A DNA stretch of 64,000 nucleotides, from positions 234,204,927 through 234,268,926 of the forward strand of contig NC_084481.1 in NCBI RefSeq assembly GCF_030035675.1, written 5' to 3'. Source of the DNA: Rhineura floridana (taxonomy: Eukaryota; Chordata; Lepidosauria; Squamata; Rhineuridae). The translations under genes and the position numbers were made by a program. The notes beneath the pieces were generated by a model. The model worked only from the letters and a program-made list of their open reading frames with translations. It ran no database searches and was not told the DNA's origin. This document shows, in pieces, positions 1 through 10,342 of the stretch; position 1 is the first letter of the stretch, and each line of letters begins with the position of its first letter.

Positions 1-931
1 GAGAAACCGATTGGTTCCCAATTGGAAAGGGTGTGAGATGGGTGTATTTTGTCACCCAATTTCTTAATCTATATGCAGATCATATCATACAGAAAGAGGG
101 ATTAGACCAAGATGAAGGAGGTGTGAAAATTGGAGGGAGAAATATCAATAATTTAAGGTACGCAGACGATACCATACTACTAGCAGAAACCAGTAATGAT
201 TTGAAACGAATGCTGTTGAAAGTTAAAGAGGAAAGCACAAAAGCAGGACTACAGCTGAACGTCAAGAAGACTAAAGTAATTATAACAGAAGATTTATGTA
301 GCTTTAAAGTTGACAATGAGGACATTGAACTTGTCAAGGATTATCAATACCTTGGCACAGTCATTAACCAAAATGGAGACAATAGTCAAGAAATCAGAAG
401 AAGGCTAGGTCTGGGAAGGGCAGCTATGAGAGAACTAGAAAAGGTCCTCAAATGCAAAGATGTATCACTGAACACTAAAGTCAGGATAATTCAGACCACG
501 GTATTCCCAATCTCTGTATGAATGTGAAAGTTGGACAGTGAAAAAAGTGGATAAGAGAAAAATCAACTCATTTGAAATGTGGTGTTGGAGTTTTGCGGAT
601 ACCATGGACTGCGAAAAAGACAAATGATTGGGTGTCAGAACAAATTAAAACAGAACTATCACTAGAAGCTAAAATAAACTGAGGTTATCATACTTTGGAC
701 ACATCACGAGAAGACATGATTCACTAGAAAAGACCATAATGCTGGGAAAAATAGAAGGGAGTAGGAAAAGAGGAAGGCCAAACAAGAGATGGATTGATTC
801 CATAAAGGAAGCCACGGACTTGAACTTACAAGATCTGAACAGGGTGGTTTATAAGAGATGCTTTTGGAGGTCACTGATTCATAGGGTCACTATAAGTTGT
901 AATCAACTTGAAGGGATATAACAACAACAAA
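1..931 (+). mobile_element. BovB (RTE clade) LINE, 3' end, decayed
   Basis: The open frame at 33-521 reads as the C-terminal half of a BovB reverse transcriptase, with the catalytic YADDT motif coded near 158-175 and the following GLQLNVKKTK and DYQYLGTVI blocks. After a frame break the typical BovB C-terminal end continues at 739-921 (MLGKIEGSRKRGRPNKRWID, then LIHRVTISCNQLEG). The copy ends in an acaacaacaa tail at 915-930, as BovB elements do. Its 5' part lies outside the window. The break between 521 and 739 shows that it is a dead copy. Family assignment rests on remembered BovB protein sequence. Confidence 0.85.
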
Positions 932-1073
932 TAGTAAATATTTCTATCTTTCAGCCTTCAGGTATCACATGAGACATTATATAAAGGAAACACAAATTAG
1001 GAGGACATCAACAGACACAAGTAAAGAAAGCAATTACTGACAGACATTTGTCATGAAGTCCATAACTTTAGAG

Positions 1074-1210
1074 CAGGTGCGGGAAACCTTTGGTCCTTCA
1101 ACTGTTGCTAAACTACAGCTCCCATCAGCCCCAGCTAGCATGACCAATGACCAAGGATGATGCAAATTATAGTTCACAATGTCTGGTGGGCGCAAGGTTC
1201 CCCACATCTG
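1074..1210. mobile_element. hAT-type MITE, palindromic, 137 bp
   Basis: The element begins caggtgcgggaaacc and ends ggttccccacatctg, which are inverted repeats. The arms meet around an aaactacagctcccatcagc core. The flanking 8-mers ctttagag (1066-1073) and ctttacac (1211-1218) agree at 6 of 8 positions, as expected for an aged 8-bp hAT target duplication. The copy at 47960-48099 belongs to the same family. Confidence 0.75.
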
Positions 1211-1360
1211 CTTTACACCTACAGATGATGAAGGAATATGTTAGGCTGATTTCTAAATGAAATAAAATTTTGCAAACAACATAAAGAGCCTTTGGTCTGC
1301 CTATTCCCCTTAACGTCTCAATAGATGTGTGGCATGATTTTGCAAGAAATTTAATTTGTT

Positions 1361-1667
1361 TCTGATTTTATGTCCATGCTGTGTTTTATGGAGTTTTTTT
1401 AAAAAACAACAACTGTGTGCCCAGCAAGCTTTTTCTTAATGGGTGGCATACAAATGCTGTAAATAAATCCATAAATTCATGGGCTGGAACTCCTATGTGT
1501 GCTAGAGTACTACACACATATGCACATGCAAACACACATATTTACCTGACAATTTATTTTTCAATATTTTTTTCTGATTTCCCCCCCATGCTGTATTTTA
1601 TGGGATTTTTAAAGAAAATCTGTATGCTCTGCAAGATTTTAATGGGTGGTATAAAAATGCTGTGAAA
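1361..1667. repeat. Imperfect local tandem duplication
   Basis: The stretch 1361-1480 (tctgatttta, then atgctgtgttttatgg, then aatgggtggcatacaaatgc) recurs about 210 bp later at 1573-1667. The second copy continues after the SINE insertion, at 2037-2055 (aataaatccataaataac). The duplication therefore predates the SINE. I do not recognise the duplicated unit. Confidence 0.55.
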
Positions 1668-2036
1668 TGGAAATGCACTGCCTTCAAGTGATCCTGACTT
1701 ATGGCGACTCTATGAATAGGGATTTCATGGTGAGCAGTGTTCAGAGGGGGTTTCCCAGTGCCTCCCTCTAAGGCTAGTCCTCCTCAGCTGTCGAGGGCCT
1801 GCTCAGCTTGCCACAGCTGCACAAGCCAGCCCCTTCCTTGTCCGCAACTGGGCTCCTTGGGACTCTGCAGCTTGCCCATGGCTGCACAGGTGGCAGGGCA
1901 CATAACCCCTGAGCCACTCATTGTGGGGTGATCTTTAGCTGGCCCTTGACACCCAGGAGATACGAGCGGGGATTTGAACTCGCAGACTATGGACTCCCAG
2001 CCAGGCTCTCTTCCCCACTGTGCTATACCAGCTCTG
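1668..2036 (-). mobile_element. Sauria-type SINE, long form (tRNA head, BovB-like tail)
   Basis: Read on the minus strand, the 5' end is a tRNA-like head with A- and B-box-like blocks (gtatagcacagtggggaaga, then gcgagttcaaatccccgctc). The 3' end at about 1672-1725 carries the cgccataagtcaggatcact and gaaggcagtg block that matches the end of BovB. A second member of the same long subfamily is at 49362-49737. The open frame of about 148 codons on the minus strand here is only the SINE body. Confidence 0.8.
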
Positions 2037-2541
2037 AATAAATCCATAAATAACATTGTGCTAAAGAAAGGACTATAGATTGTCATGCTTAACAGGCCTT
2101 GAAGCAAAGGGTCAGGAATGAAGGTGGCCATGCAAAAATGAGCAACAACCACAGCTCCTCTCTGGAAACACAAAATACAGGATTTTGGGAAGCTGCTGTA
2201 ACATGCTTGCCAAACATTGGGGCAAGACACATTCTGTTAATCATGGAATGGTTTACCCAGACCCCTTTCCCACAGGCGTCCCCACCATGTAAACTGAGCT
2301 GTAATCCACTTACGCCAAAATAAATCTGGTGCCATAAGACTATGGTTTGGAGGATTTCTCTCTCTCTTGGGGAATCCTTATGATGGGATACAAGGAAAAG
2401 TATATTTGATGCAGATGAGTTACCTGTAGGCCCCCACCCTACTCACTCCCATTTAGGCACTGTAATATAAATGGTTAAATCAGAGTGGACTTTCTCTTCA
2501 GCCTGTGGAGGACTGTTTATGACTGGAAACGAACTCGCAAC

Positions 2542-2914
2542 TAGTAGCGTAGTGGCAAATCCAGAAGTTCAGGGTCCCTTCCTGTTAATCACAGTCATGC
2601 CCCCTCCCCCTTTTTGGCTGATAATGAGATCCCTGTTCATGCCTTCTCCCACAACAACAGATTTTTTTAATTAGATTTATATCTGGCTCTTCCTCCCAAT
2701 AGGAGCCCAGGGCGGCAAATGTCCCTATTCACCAATGAGCATGAAAGGCTTTTAATAATGATTGGCTCCAATCAGCAGGAAAGGACTAGGAAGCATCTTA
2801 GAAGATTCTTCCTTTCATGCTGATTGGCTCACAGGATGCTGGAGACTTAGGGACCCTGCTCCCAATAAAGTAAAGGGTCTAATACCCCCGAGACCCTCTA
2901 CAACTACACCCCTG
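2542..2914. mobile_element. hAT-type MITE (family of 53734-54134), interrupted by an L2 tail
   Basis: The ends read tagtagcgtagtggc and caactacacccctg, imperfect inverted repeats. They are flanked by ctcgcaac (2534-2541) and ctcacaac (2915-2922), a 7-of-8 target duplication. The interior shares blocks with 53734-54134, including tagtgtagtggc-like starts, cagtcatgc and a repeated gcatgaaag. A short antisense L2 3' tail lies at about 2669-2722. Confidence 0.8.
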
Positions 2915-2970
2915 CTCACAACCAGGAATGGGAAACCAATGGGGCATCTAATGTGAGTAAGATGTTCTCT

Positions 2971-3140
2971 GGAACCAATTACCTAGAGAGGTAGTGGACT
3001 CTCCGACACTGGAGGCATTCAAGAGGCAGCTGGACAGCCATCTGTTGGGAATGCTTTGATTTGGATTCCTGCACTGAGCAGGGGGCTGGACTTGATGGCC
3101 TTATAGGCCCCTTCCAACTCTACTATTCTATGATTCTATG
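2971..3140 (+). mobile_element. CR1 LINE 3' end
   Basis: The sequence matches the 3' end of squamate CR1 (gcattcaagaggcagctgga, then ggacttgatggcctta) and stops at the repeated 8-mer attctatgattctatg, the standard CR1 terminus. It is a short 5'-truncated copy, closely related to 10757-10866 and 18970-19424. Confidence 0.9.
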
Positions 3141-3169
3141 AATGCAGAACCGGGAGACTGATGGTTGTT

Positions 3170-3715
3170 TCGTATTTATATTTATTTATTTATTATTTGA
3201 TTTATATCCCACCCTTCCGGCAGGAGCCCAGGGCGGCAAACAAAAACTCTAAAAACACTTTAAAACATCACAAAGAGACCTTAAAATACATTTAAACAAA
3301 ACAACGTTAAAAACATTTTTAAAAAGCTTTAAAAACATATTTTTCAAAAATGGTTAAAAACATTATTAAAGAAAACATATTAAAAGCAATTCTAACAGAC
3401 GCAGACTGGGATAGGTCTCAACTTAAAAGGCTTGTTGAAAGAGGAAAGTCTTCAAAAGGTGCCAAAAAGATAGCAGAGACAGTGTCTGCCTAATATTTAA
3501 GGGGAGGGAATTCCACAGGGAAGGTGCCGCCACACTAAAGGTCCATTTCTTATGTTGTGCAGAACGGACCTCCTGATAAGATGGTATCTGCAGGAGGCCC
3601 TCACCTGCAGAGCGCGGTGATCTACTGGGTATATAAGGGGTAAGACGGTCTTTCAGGTATCCTGGTCCCGAGCTGTACACCAAAACTAGAACCTTAAACT
3701 TGGCCTGGTTCCATG
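3170..3715 (-). mobile_element. L2 LINE 3' end, antisense
   Basis: The minus strand encodes the L2 ORF2 C-terminus (GYLKDRLTPYIPSR, then FSVAAPSLWNSLPLNIRQ, then LLKTFLFQQAF). It is followed on the left by the L2 3' UTR and its ATTTATTTATT tail at about 3170-3195. The copy is 5' truncated and abuts a CR1 fragment at 3720. Confidence 0.85.
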
Positions 3716-3719
3716 CCTG

Positions 3720-3868
3720 AGGACATAAGAAGAGTCTGGCTGGTGTTTCAGGCCAAGGCCCCATGTAGCCCAACAGCCCAGCATCCTGTTCTCACAGTGG
3801 CACTCTCCCCCGCTTGTGATTCCCGCAACTGGAATCCGGAGGCATCCTTCCTCGGACAGCACACATCC
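3720..3868 (-). mobile_element. CR1 LINE 3' end, antisense
   Basis: It begins ggacataagaagagtctggc and contains agcatcctgttctcacagtg, the reverse of the CR1 3' UTR with its TTCTTATG terminus. It is directly next to the antisense L2. From 3870 to about 4040 I see nothing recognisable. Confidence 0.85.
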
Positions 3869-4039
3869 CATTCATGCATCCCATTCATGCCTGGACTGAA
3901 GCGGTGTGTGTAACCCCATGCATGCGTTTTTTTTTTTAAAACGTGCCAACGAATACGGATCAATTCATTTAAAACAAGTATGACCTTGCCGATTTGGCGT
4001 GCGATCTGGAGCGGGAGATAAAAGGTTTGGGGTAATCCC

Positions 4040-5060
4040 TTTGTATTAATCTGGAATTAAAGGACATGGTCCTTTGGGCGACTGCGGGGCGGGTGGCCAC
4101 TGATCCGGGTTAAACCGGGAAGAGGGTCGTACTGTTTTGGTGTCTGCGGGGTAGGCGGCAGCAGCTAAAACCAACAAATTAATCTGAACTCTCAGCGGCT
4201 CGGCCCTCCGTGGTGGAGCAGCAGCAGCAAGAGGTGGGGCAGCTAATCCGGGTTACTTAATCCGGAGTGAGGAGGAGAGGCTAGAAGAAGCAAGGCGTGT
4301 TGTGTGTGCCGATGGATCTGTGGTGGGGCTTCCCGGGAGCGGCGGCCGCCTTCTTGCATCTCTTTCACTTCGAGGGGCAATGGAAGCCGGAGACGGTTGT
4401 GAGGGAAGCCCCGCTTCGGGGCGCTGTGGCTCTGCCTCACAGGCAGGCTCTGTCGGGCTCGGCCCTTTCGTGGCGGCGGCGGCGGCGGCGACGGACGACG
4501 ACGAGGAGGCCGGATCGAGGGCGGGACTGAGGCGGGAAGGAGCGAGAGGGAGGCGGCCACAGCGGCGGCAGCGAGAGAAGCGGCGGCGGCGGCGGTTGCT
4601 TTGGTCTGGCGTGGCCCGGAGCGGGTTCGAGCGGCGTCGGGCGAGGCCGGGCCAGACCAGGCCGAGCCGGAGGCGACCAGGCCGGATTTGTGCGGCGGTG
4701 GCGGCGCTATTCCCCCCGCCAGAGAGCCACTCGGGCGCCCGCCGCCGCTCCCGACCTGCGCCTGGCCGGGCGCGGCGGGACAAAGAGGGGCCTCCCGAGA
4801 GGCCTCCCGGCTCGGCCCGGGAGAGGTAAGGCACTCGCTCGCTCGCTCCTCCGCCGGGGGCCGGGCCTGCAGGGGGCGCGGCGACGGAGCCCAGCCGTGG
4901 GGTTCCCTCCTCGGCCAGGCCTCCGCTGGAGCGGCCGTGGGGAAGGGACTGCTCACGCGCAGGAGTAATGCGAAGCGAAAGGCGTGCTTTGAATGCCGAG
5001 GGGGCCGACGCTCTATGGGGCAGGGGAAAGTGGGGTTCGGCTCCCCCACCCCACCAAAAA
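4040..5060 (+). promoter_or_regulatory. MAP4K5: CpG island promoter of MAP4K5
   Basis: This is the only strongly GC- and CpG-rich stretch in the window. It has (CGG)n runs at 4471-4490 and 4581-4595 and Sp1-like ggggcggg at 4085. No TATA box stands in an obvious position, consistent with a housekeeping CpG promoter. It lies 8.4 kb upstream of the coding start, matching a gene with a non-coding first exon. In mammals MAP4K5 is head to head with ATL1 (established knowledge), so the island may fire in both directions, but no ATL1 exon is visible to the left. Long open frames on both strands here reflect base composition. Confidence 0.85.
4400..4825 (+). other. MAP4K5: Predicted non-coding exon 1 of MAP4K5 (5' end not determined)
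   Basis: A good splice donor, gagag|gtaagg, places an exon end at 4825 inside the CpG island. No ATG occurs from 4384 to 4825, so the spliced leader would add no upstream start. The matching acceptor is at 13269/13270, before the exon that carries the start codon. The left boundary given is nominal because the transcription start cannot be read from sequence. The alternative is that another donor in the island is used. Confidence 0.6.
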
Positions 5061-5330
5061 GAGGGGTGGGGGTTGGAAGGAAGGTAGACTGTGAGGCGAA
5101 GGGAGGCTCGCCAAGCGCACTGGGCAACAGGGATTGTGGTGGTAGAGAGCCTTTCTTTCTTGCTCACGCACAGTATGTAGCGACTTCGGACGTGTGGTGG
5201 CAAATTTGGGGACAGTTGTGCACCTCTCTGGGCGGTGACTGAGCGACGTACCGTGTGTGTGTTTACGCACCCACAGGTACTGCCTCTGCACGTGTGTGCG
5301 CGCCTTCATAACACACTAAAGGAGGATAAT

Positions 5331-5399
5331 GTAAATGTGCTGCCTTCAAGTTGATTCCGACATAGGGCGACCCTATGAATAGGGTTTTCATGAGGCTAA
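5331..5399 (-). mobile_element. Sauria-type SINE tail fragment
   Basis: The sequence tgccttcaagttgattccga followed by gcgaccctatgaatagg is the reversed BovB-like SINE 3' tail. Only the tail and the start of the body (gggttttcatgagg) remain. Confidence 0.7.
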
Positions 5400-5740
5400 G
5401 TGGGTATAAAGAAGGTCTGGATCTGTGGGTAGATCCCTGGGTGATTTGCACCAGATCTCCGAGGATTTCTGACCCTTAGCTGTGAAACAGCCGCAGCGAC
5501 CAAGTGACTCCCCTCCTTCCTATACTGCAAAGTGAAGAAAGCTTTCTGCTCAGTGCTGCGGCTCAACTCCTGCACTCTGACATGTTTCATTAGGAAGTGT
5601 ATGTCTTGTACCAGGTTCAAACACAACGAAATAGACCCCACATGGCTGAAGTCTTCTCACCTCTCATCCCAGAGAGAAAAAGATGCTTCACCAGGATGGT
5701 CTGACGGAGTGAGAAGCCCCCTGCCCTCATCCCTGGAGTT

Positions 5741-5973
5741 TGTTGTTACATGCCTTCAAGTTGATCACGACTTATGGCGACCCTATGAATCTTTTTGGGA
5801 TACATTCATAGGGTTTTCATGGTAAGAGGTATTCAGAGGTGGTTTACCATTGCCTTCCTCTAAGCCTACGGCACCCAGTATTCCCAGGCAATCTCCCATC
5901 CAAGTACTAACTAGGCCTGACCCTGCTTAGCTTACGAGATCAGGCGTGTTCAGCGTAGTATGGCCGTAGGCAC
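5741..5973 (-). mobile_element. 5S-rRNA-headed SINE with BovB-like tail (5S-Sauria type)
   Basis: Read on the minus strand, the first 100 bases are a slightly shortened 5S rRNA (gcctacggccatactacgct, then aagctaagcagggtcaggcc, then gtacttggatgggagat, then gcctgggaatactgggtgc). A Sauria-like body follows (atggtaaaccacctctgaat), then a BovB tail ending gaaggcatgtaacaacaa. The whole unit is bounded by an exact 10-bp target duplication, ccctggagtt, at 5731-5740 and 5974-5983, so it moved as one piece. The 5S part contains the internal promoter region (A box and C box) that would drive Pol III transcription. Confidence 0.9.
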
Positions 5974-6109
5974 CCCTGGAGTTGGGGCAGGACTACTGTG
6001 TGGTGGATTTGCACATCTTTTTTTTTAAAGAACGGTCCTGTCCTCCCCATAAAAGAAATTGTAGTTCATCCCTTACAGAGCTGCAGTACCTTAACAAACT
6101 GCAATTCCG

Positions 6110-6112
<3 letters not shown>

Positions 6113-6142
<30 letters not shown>
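6113..6142. repeat. (GAT)n microsatellite
   Basis: This is a run of gat triplets, joining directly to the tail of the antisense L2 on its right. It probably grew from the L2 3' tail. Confidence 0.9.
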
Positions 6143-6366
6143 ATTAATTAAATTTATATACCGCCCGACTAGCAATAGCTCTCTGGGCGGTGAACATAAA
6201 ATAGCATAAAAATACAATGAATAACAAAATAATACTAAAATACAATCAACAATCCAATACAATAAACATTTTTAAAAGTAAATCAGTGTAACTTAAAATG
6301 CTTCAGAGAATAGGAAGGTTTTGACCTGGCGCCGGAAGGAGAGCAGAGTCGGCGCCAGGCGTACTT
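6143..6366 (-). mobile_element. L2 LINE 3' end, antisense (subfamily with CGCCCGACTAGC tail)
   Basis: It contains ataccgcccgactagcaat, ctctgggcggtgaac and gttttgacctggcgccgg, matching 19962-20480. The minus strand of the right part encodes an L2 C-terminus in which the arginine-rich stretch before the phenylalanine-rich end is recognisable. It is 5' truncated. Confidence 0.8.
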
Positions 6367-6660
6367 CCTTTGTGGATTCTTTTGTGGGGGGGGATTGGGG
6401 AATGTGTTTTTAATGTATGGTGTGTGTGCAGCCACAGGCCCCTTGATGGGGCTAAAGATTTCTCGGTGGTTGCTCTGCTCTCTCTCCTTCTTCACCCTGC
6501 TCCCCCCAATAGCTACAATCACGGCTGTGAATGTGAAAACCCTGGTAAGTACCTGTGGCAAAAGCTGAAGATAAGGTCTGTGCTTCCCAAACTGAGCCAC
6601 CACAATTGTCCGTGCAACATGGTGGCCTGGGAGGTTTCTTTGCCATGAGGTAAAACAGTG

Positions 6661-6776
6661 CAGAGCTTGGAAAAGTTACTTTTTTGAACTACAATTCCCA
6701 TCAGCCCAATCCAGTGGCCATGCTGGCTGGGGCTGATGGGAGTTGTAGTTCAAAAAAGTAACTTTTCCGAGCTCTG
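6661..6776. mobile_element. hAT-type MITE, near-perfect palindrome, 116 bp
   Basis: The element begins cagagcttggaaaagttac and ends gtaacttttccgagctctg. The two halves are nearly full reverse complements. It is flanked by an exact 8-bp target duplication, aaacagtg, at 6653-6660 and 6777-6784. The arms include tgaactacaattcccatcag and its complement. With no coding capacity, it must have been mobilised by a transposase from elsewhere. Confidence 0.92.
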
Positions 6777-6977
6777 AAACAGTGAGCCAGACCGATTTGC
6801 GCTTTCCAGAGGGGCCACTGCTAATGTTGACAAACAGGTTTCCAGTGTTTTGTTTTTTAATCTCTGGCCCAAACGGAGCCTGTGTTCTCTTTTGACGCCC
6901 TTGTTGTGTGTTTGAGAAGATTTGACTCCCTCTTTTGGAATCTTCCTGGGTCAGAAGCCCATTCATCCTCTTCCTGC

Positions 6978-7052
6978 TTGTTGTTGTTATATGCCTTCAA
7001 GTCGACTACGACTTATGGCGACCCTATGAATCAGCAACCTCCAAGAGCAAAT
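6978..7052 (-). mobile_element. BovB 3' end fragment, antisense
   Basis: ttgttgttgttatatgcctt followed by gacttatggcgaccctatga and atcagcaacctcc is the reverse of the terminal 70 bases of the BovB copy at 860-931, including its (acaac)n tail. It is a very short 5'-truncated LINE copy. Confidence 0.8.
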
Positions 7053-7419
7053 CTCAGGCCTCCTGTTTATGCGTTTAGCAAGTTGCTGTGCTGAAGATTC
7101 ATGCTAAAGCAATTAGCCTTCTGGATTGCTGAGGAGTCCAGGCTTCTTGCATACTCCTTCAGAATGGGAGCAGGGTAAACTCTGTGCTAAACAAACAGAA
7201 ATTCGACATCAATGCGGTCTGTGTCAGGCAAAGCTGGATGCTGCAATGGCCTGAGTCAGTCAGCAAAGCAAGCACATTTTGAGTATGCTTGCCCAGCAGA
7301 TCCAATTCTGCTTTTGTGTTGACTCTTGCCCACCGATCACTGGAAATTCATTAAGCCTCCAAGAGTTGAGCTGATGTCATCAGCTAAAGCTGCAATTGTC
7401 TCATCAGTGGTGGCAGATT

Positions 7420-7584
7420 TTTATTTATTTATTACATTTATACCACGCCTTTTTTTTCATGATAGAAACTCAAGGCGGCTTACATATGGTTCCCAGGCGG
7501 TCTCCCATCCGGGCACTGACCAGACCTGACCCTGCTTAGCTTCAGCAGGGCCCTGGCTCATGTGCCTTCAGACCATAGCCTGGG
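7420..7584 (-). mobile_element. 5S-like SINE with LINE-type TATAAAT tail
   Basis: On the minus strand it reads ctgctgaagctaagcagggt, then gtcagtgcccggatgggaga and ccgcctgggaacc, a 5S rRNA-like middle. Then come aagccgccttgagtttc and a ggtataaatgtaataaat tail. That tail resembles the L2/CR1-type endings in this window rather than BovB. The head upstream of the 5S block (ggtctgaaggcacatgagcc) is not 5S. It is a second SINE design using 5S sequence, distinct from 5741-5973. Confidence 0.7.
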
Positions 7585-9139
7585 ACCAATTGGGAGGGAA
7601 GGCCCTGAAAGTTAATGGCACACATGGGCTGGGGCCTTTTTGGAAGCGATTCTGGTGCATTGTGGTCTCTTCGGCCAACAGTGAATGGTTGTTTTTGATT
7701 ATTGCACTTCCTTTACTGTCTCAAAAAGGTGTCCATACTGAGTTTTCTGTAATAGTCAAATTCATTTTGAAAGGAAGGCCATTAACCAACTAAAAATGGT
7801 TTTGACATTCAATTCTACTTTTAAGATTTCGTTAAGCCTTGTACATGTACTTCCAAGCTCCTCTTTATGGCGCTGAGGGCTGGAAGCTTAAGGAGTTTTT
7901 TTTAATAGCTGAAATTCCCACGTTGCTGAATTCTCTGCTCCGCACCGGATCAGCACTCATGCAATGCAGCTGTAGCCTACTTGGCACCCTGACCATAGCC
8001 CATCTTTTGCCATTGTAAAGGCAGTTTCTTGTGAATTTGTCTATGGTATTAAACATTTTAAGGTCTGAAATATATTCTCTGGTATATAGAGAGTCTTCCT
8101 CTTTGGTTGTTACTTTATTGAAAAAACACTCTTTGAATAAAGGAGCAGCAGCCAAATAGTTTCTCTTGCAAAAATGTTTTAGCCTTGGTCACTGGTTGAG
8201 ATTTTCCACTGGCAAATGTGGAGGTTTCTCTTGGGGGAGAATCCACAGCCATCGTCATCTTTGTGGGGCCTGCCAGCCTGCTCCGCCTCTGGCCTGGCTG
8301 TTTTGTCTAGCATCTGGAAAAGCAGCAGTTCAAGGCCTTGAGTGGAAAATGGAGAATACTGAAGGCAAACCTGGGAGAGACTCTCTCTTTCTCTCTCTTA
8401 ATTGTTCAGTTATTTTGTTTTTAAAAATGTATTGTAAATATATTTTATAATATATAATATGAAAATATCACAATTGCACAGTATATAAGCAAAATAGATG
8501 ATAATGTTTACCTACTTAATTTGCATTTACATTTTTTTTGGTAAAGATTAATATACACAAGATGACACATTCATCTCATATCTTAGCAGCCGGATAATGC
8601 CAATAAAGCAAATGCACTATACTAACTATATATTGGTTTCATATAGAAAAATGATATTCATAGTTACTCACATTTTTCCTTCCCCTCTTTATTACCTTCA
8701 GCGATATAAAATAAAAACATTACTGTCAAACATAAAAATCAGAAAATGATGAAAATATCAGATAAGAAACACCACAAGTAAAATTTACAGAGGAAGGGGT
8801 GATGGGGCTGTTTGGAACCCCATGGTGTGTGATGCCTTTTGGCAGTTGCTGAGGCTATTGAACCAGTTGTTCCCTTCCTGCCTCACCAACTGGTCAGAGG
8901 AAAGAACCACAGTCAGGTCAGGCCAAAGATGCAAACATGTAAGACTAGAACTTTCCAGGCCTTGGGAACCAGGTGATCATGCAAAGCCTATCCCATGCTA
9001 TTCTGTGCTAGTAAGCTCACAGTCTAGGATACGCTCTCATCCTTGGTACCTGTTCTCTGAAAGAAGCTTTAAGGCTGTCCTTCCCTTATGCTCCTCATCT
9101 CTCCAGCCATCGAGGGTTAGATCTTGCTGTTCATTGTTG

Positions 9140-9592
9140 TTGTGTAAATTTGTTAAGCAGAGAGTAACAGCGGTCTGAAATGCGAGTGTGCCAGCGTGTG
9201 CGTGCGTTTACCTAAGACAGCAGGCTTTTACCCTGCATTGAGATCACTGAGACTTAAGACTTAGTAAATAAGAAAAGCTACTTTATTATAGAAATACATA
9301 GTAGATAGAAAGGCATACCTAGTTCTAACTAACTAAGTTGGAGGCGCAATACCCAGGCGTGGGAATTGCCCTCATGGCTAGGAGAGAGAGAGCAGAGACA
9401 AAGGTGTCTCCTCTCTGTGGGACAGTCGGAGAGGAGAAGAGAGGAAAGGGCGGAAGGAGGAGGGGAGGTAAGCTTCCCTTAAAACGTATCAGTCAACGGA
9501 AGGAAGTCAGTCAGAGCATCACAGGTAAAGGTAATCAAGCCTATCCATCTGGTGGACCCTCACTCTATCTCCCTTCTGGAACATAAACAAAA
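9140..9592 (-). mobile_element. Probable solo LTR, older relative of 36068-36577
   Basis: The central part (ctactttattatagaaatac, then ctagttctaactaactaag) matches the LTR at 36068-36577, as do the following blocks. The ends are less clear than in that copy and no target repeat was found. No internal retroviral region flanks it, so it is read as a decayed solo LTR fossil. Boundaries are approximate. Confidence 0.5.
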
Positions 9593-10342
9593 GAGCAAAA
9601 CAGGAGTTGCTCTTGCCCCACTTCCAACATTCATCAGATCTGGTCAGTGGGCACTTCCCTTTAAGGAATTTATATACCACCCTTCAAAATATTTATCCCA
9701 GGGCAATTGTTGTTTTGTTTGTGCGTTAAAGGCTCTAAGCCGTGCCCCTGCACACATGTGCCATAGGCAGCTGTAACTGCTGTTGCTTCATTTCCCCTTT
9801 GCACATTTCCTTCTGGAAGATTGCTGTGGCCCAAATGCTTGCAAACCTGCATTTCCACCCTTCAGTTAGAATACTTCCAAGCTGACTGTCAGTGTGTCTG
9901 CAGAGAGGCTGAATAGATGTGTGCGTAAACCTCTTGAAGGAACCTTGATGCCGTAGCTGAAATGATTCCTGTCAAGTAATCTTCCGTAGGGCTCCCTTTG
10001 TTCACAGGAGACATTGGTACATACCACCCACCAGGCCAAGAATCTTGAGTTCCATTAGGAAAGAGCCAAGTTTCTAGCCCCTAATGCTGTTAGGATGTGC
10101 TTGCACGTATTTTATCTCAAACAGAATGGAATGGGTGCAGGAAATAGGTACTGTATTATTAAACAGAGAACTGTCAGCCCTGTCCCATTCCAATTTTTAC
10201 TGTCTCCAGTACTGTTACTGGGAGTAGTCACAAAGACTGCCTTCTCTTGCCTAGAGGAACCTGCCTGAGATCAGTCCCTCCTGTCCGTTTGGTCTTATTG
10301 TCCTGCTTGTCCGCTTCCTTTGGGGCATCTTTCACCGATGAA

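Noticed and set aside
1784-2230. Minus-strand open frame of 148 codons, and its like at 49282-49755
   Set aside because: Both are frames through two copies of the same long Sauria SINE.
4243-5242. Several open frames of 175-316 codons on both strands
   Set aside because: They lie in the CpG island, overlap each other in many frames and have proline/arginine/alanine-rich low-complexity products. Few stops are expected from the base composition.
5872-5973. A 5S rRNA gene
   Set aside because: The 5S sequence is shortened, fused to a SINE body and BovB tail, and bounded by a target duplication, so it is a SINE head.
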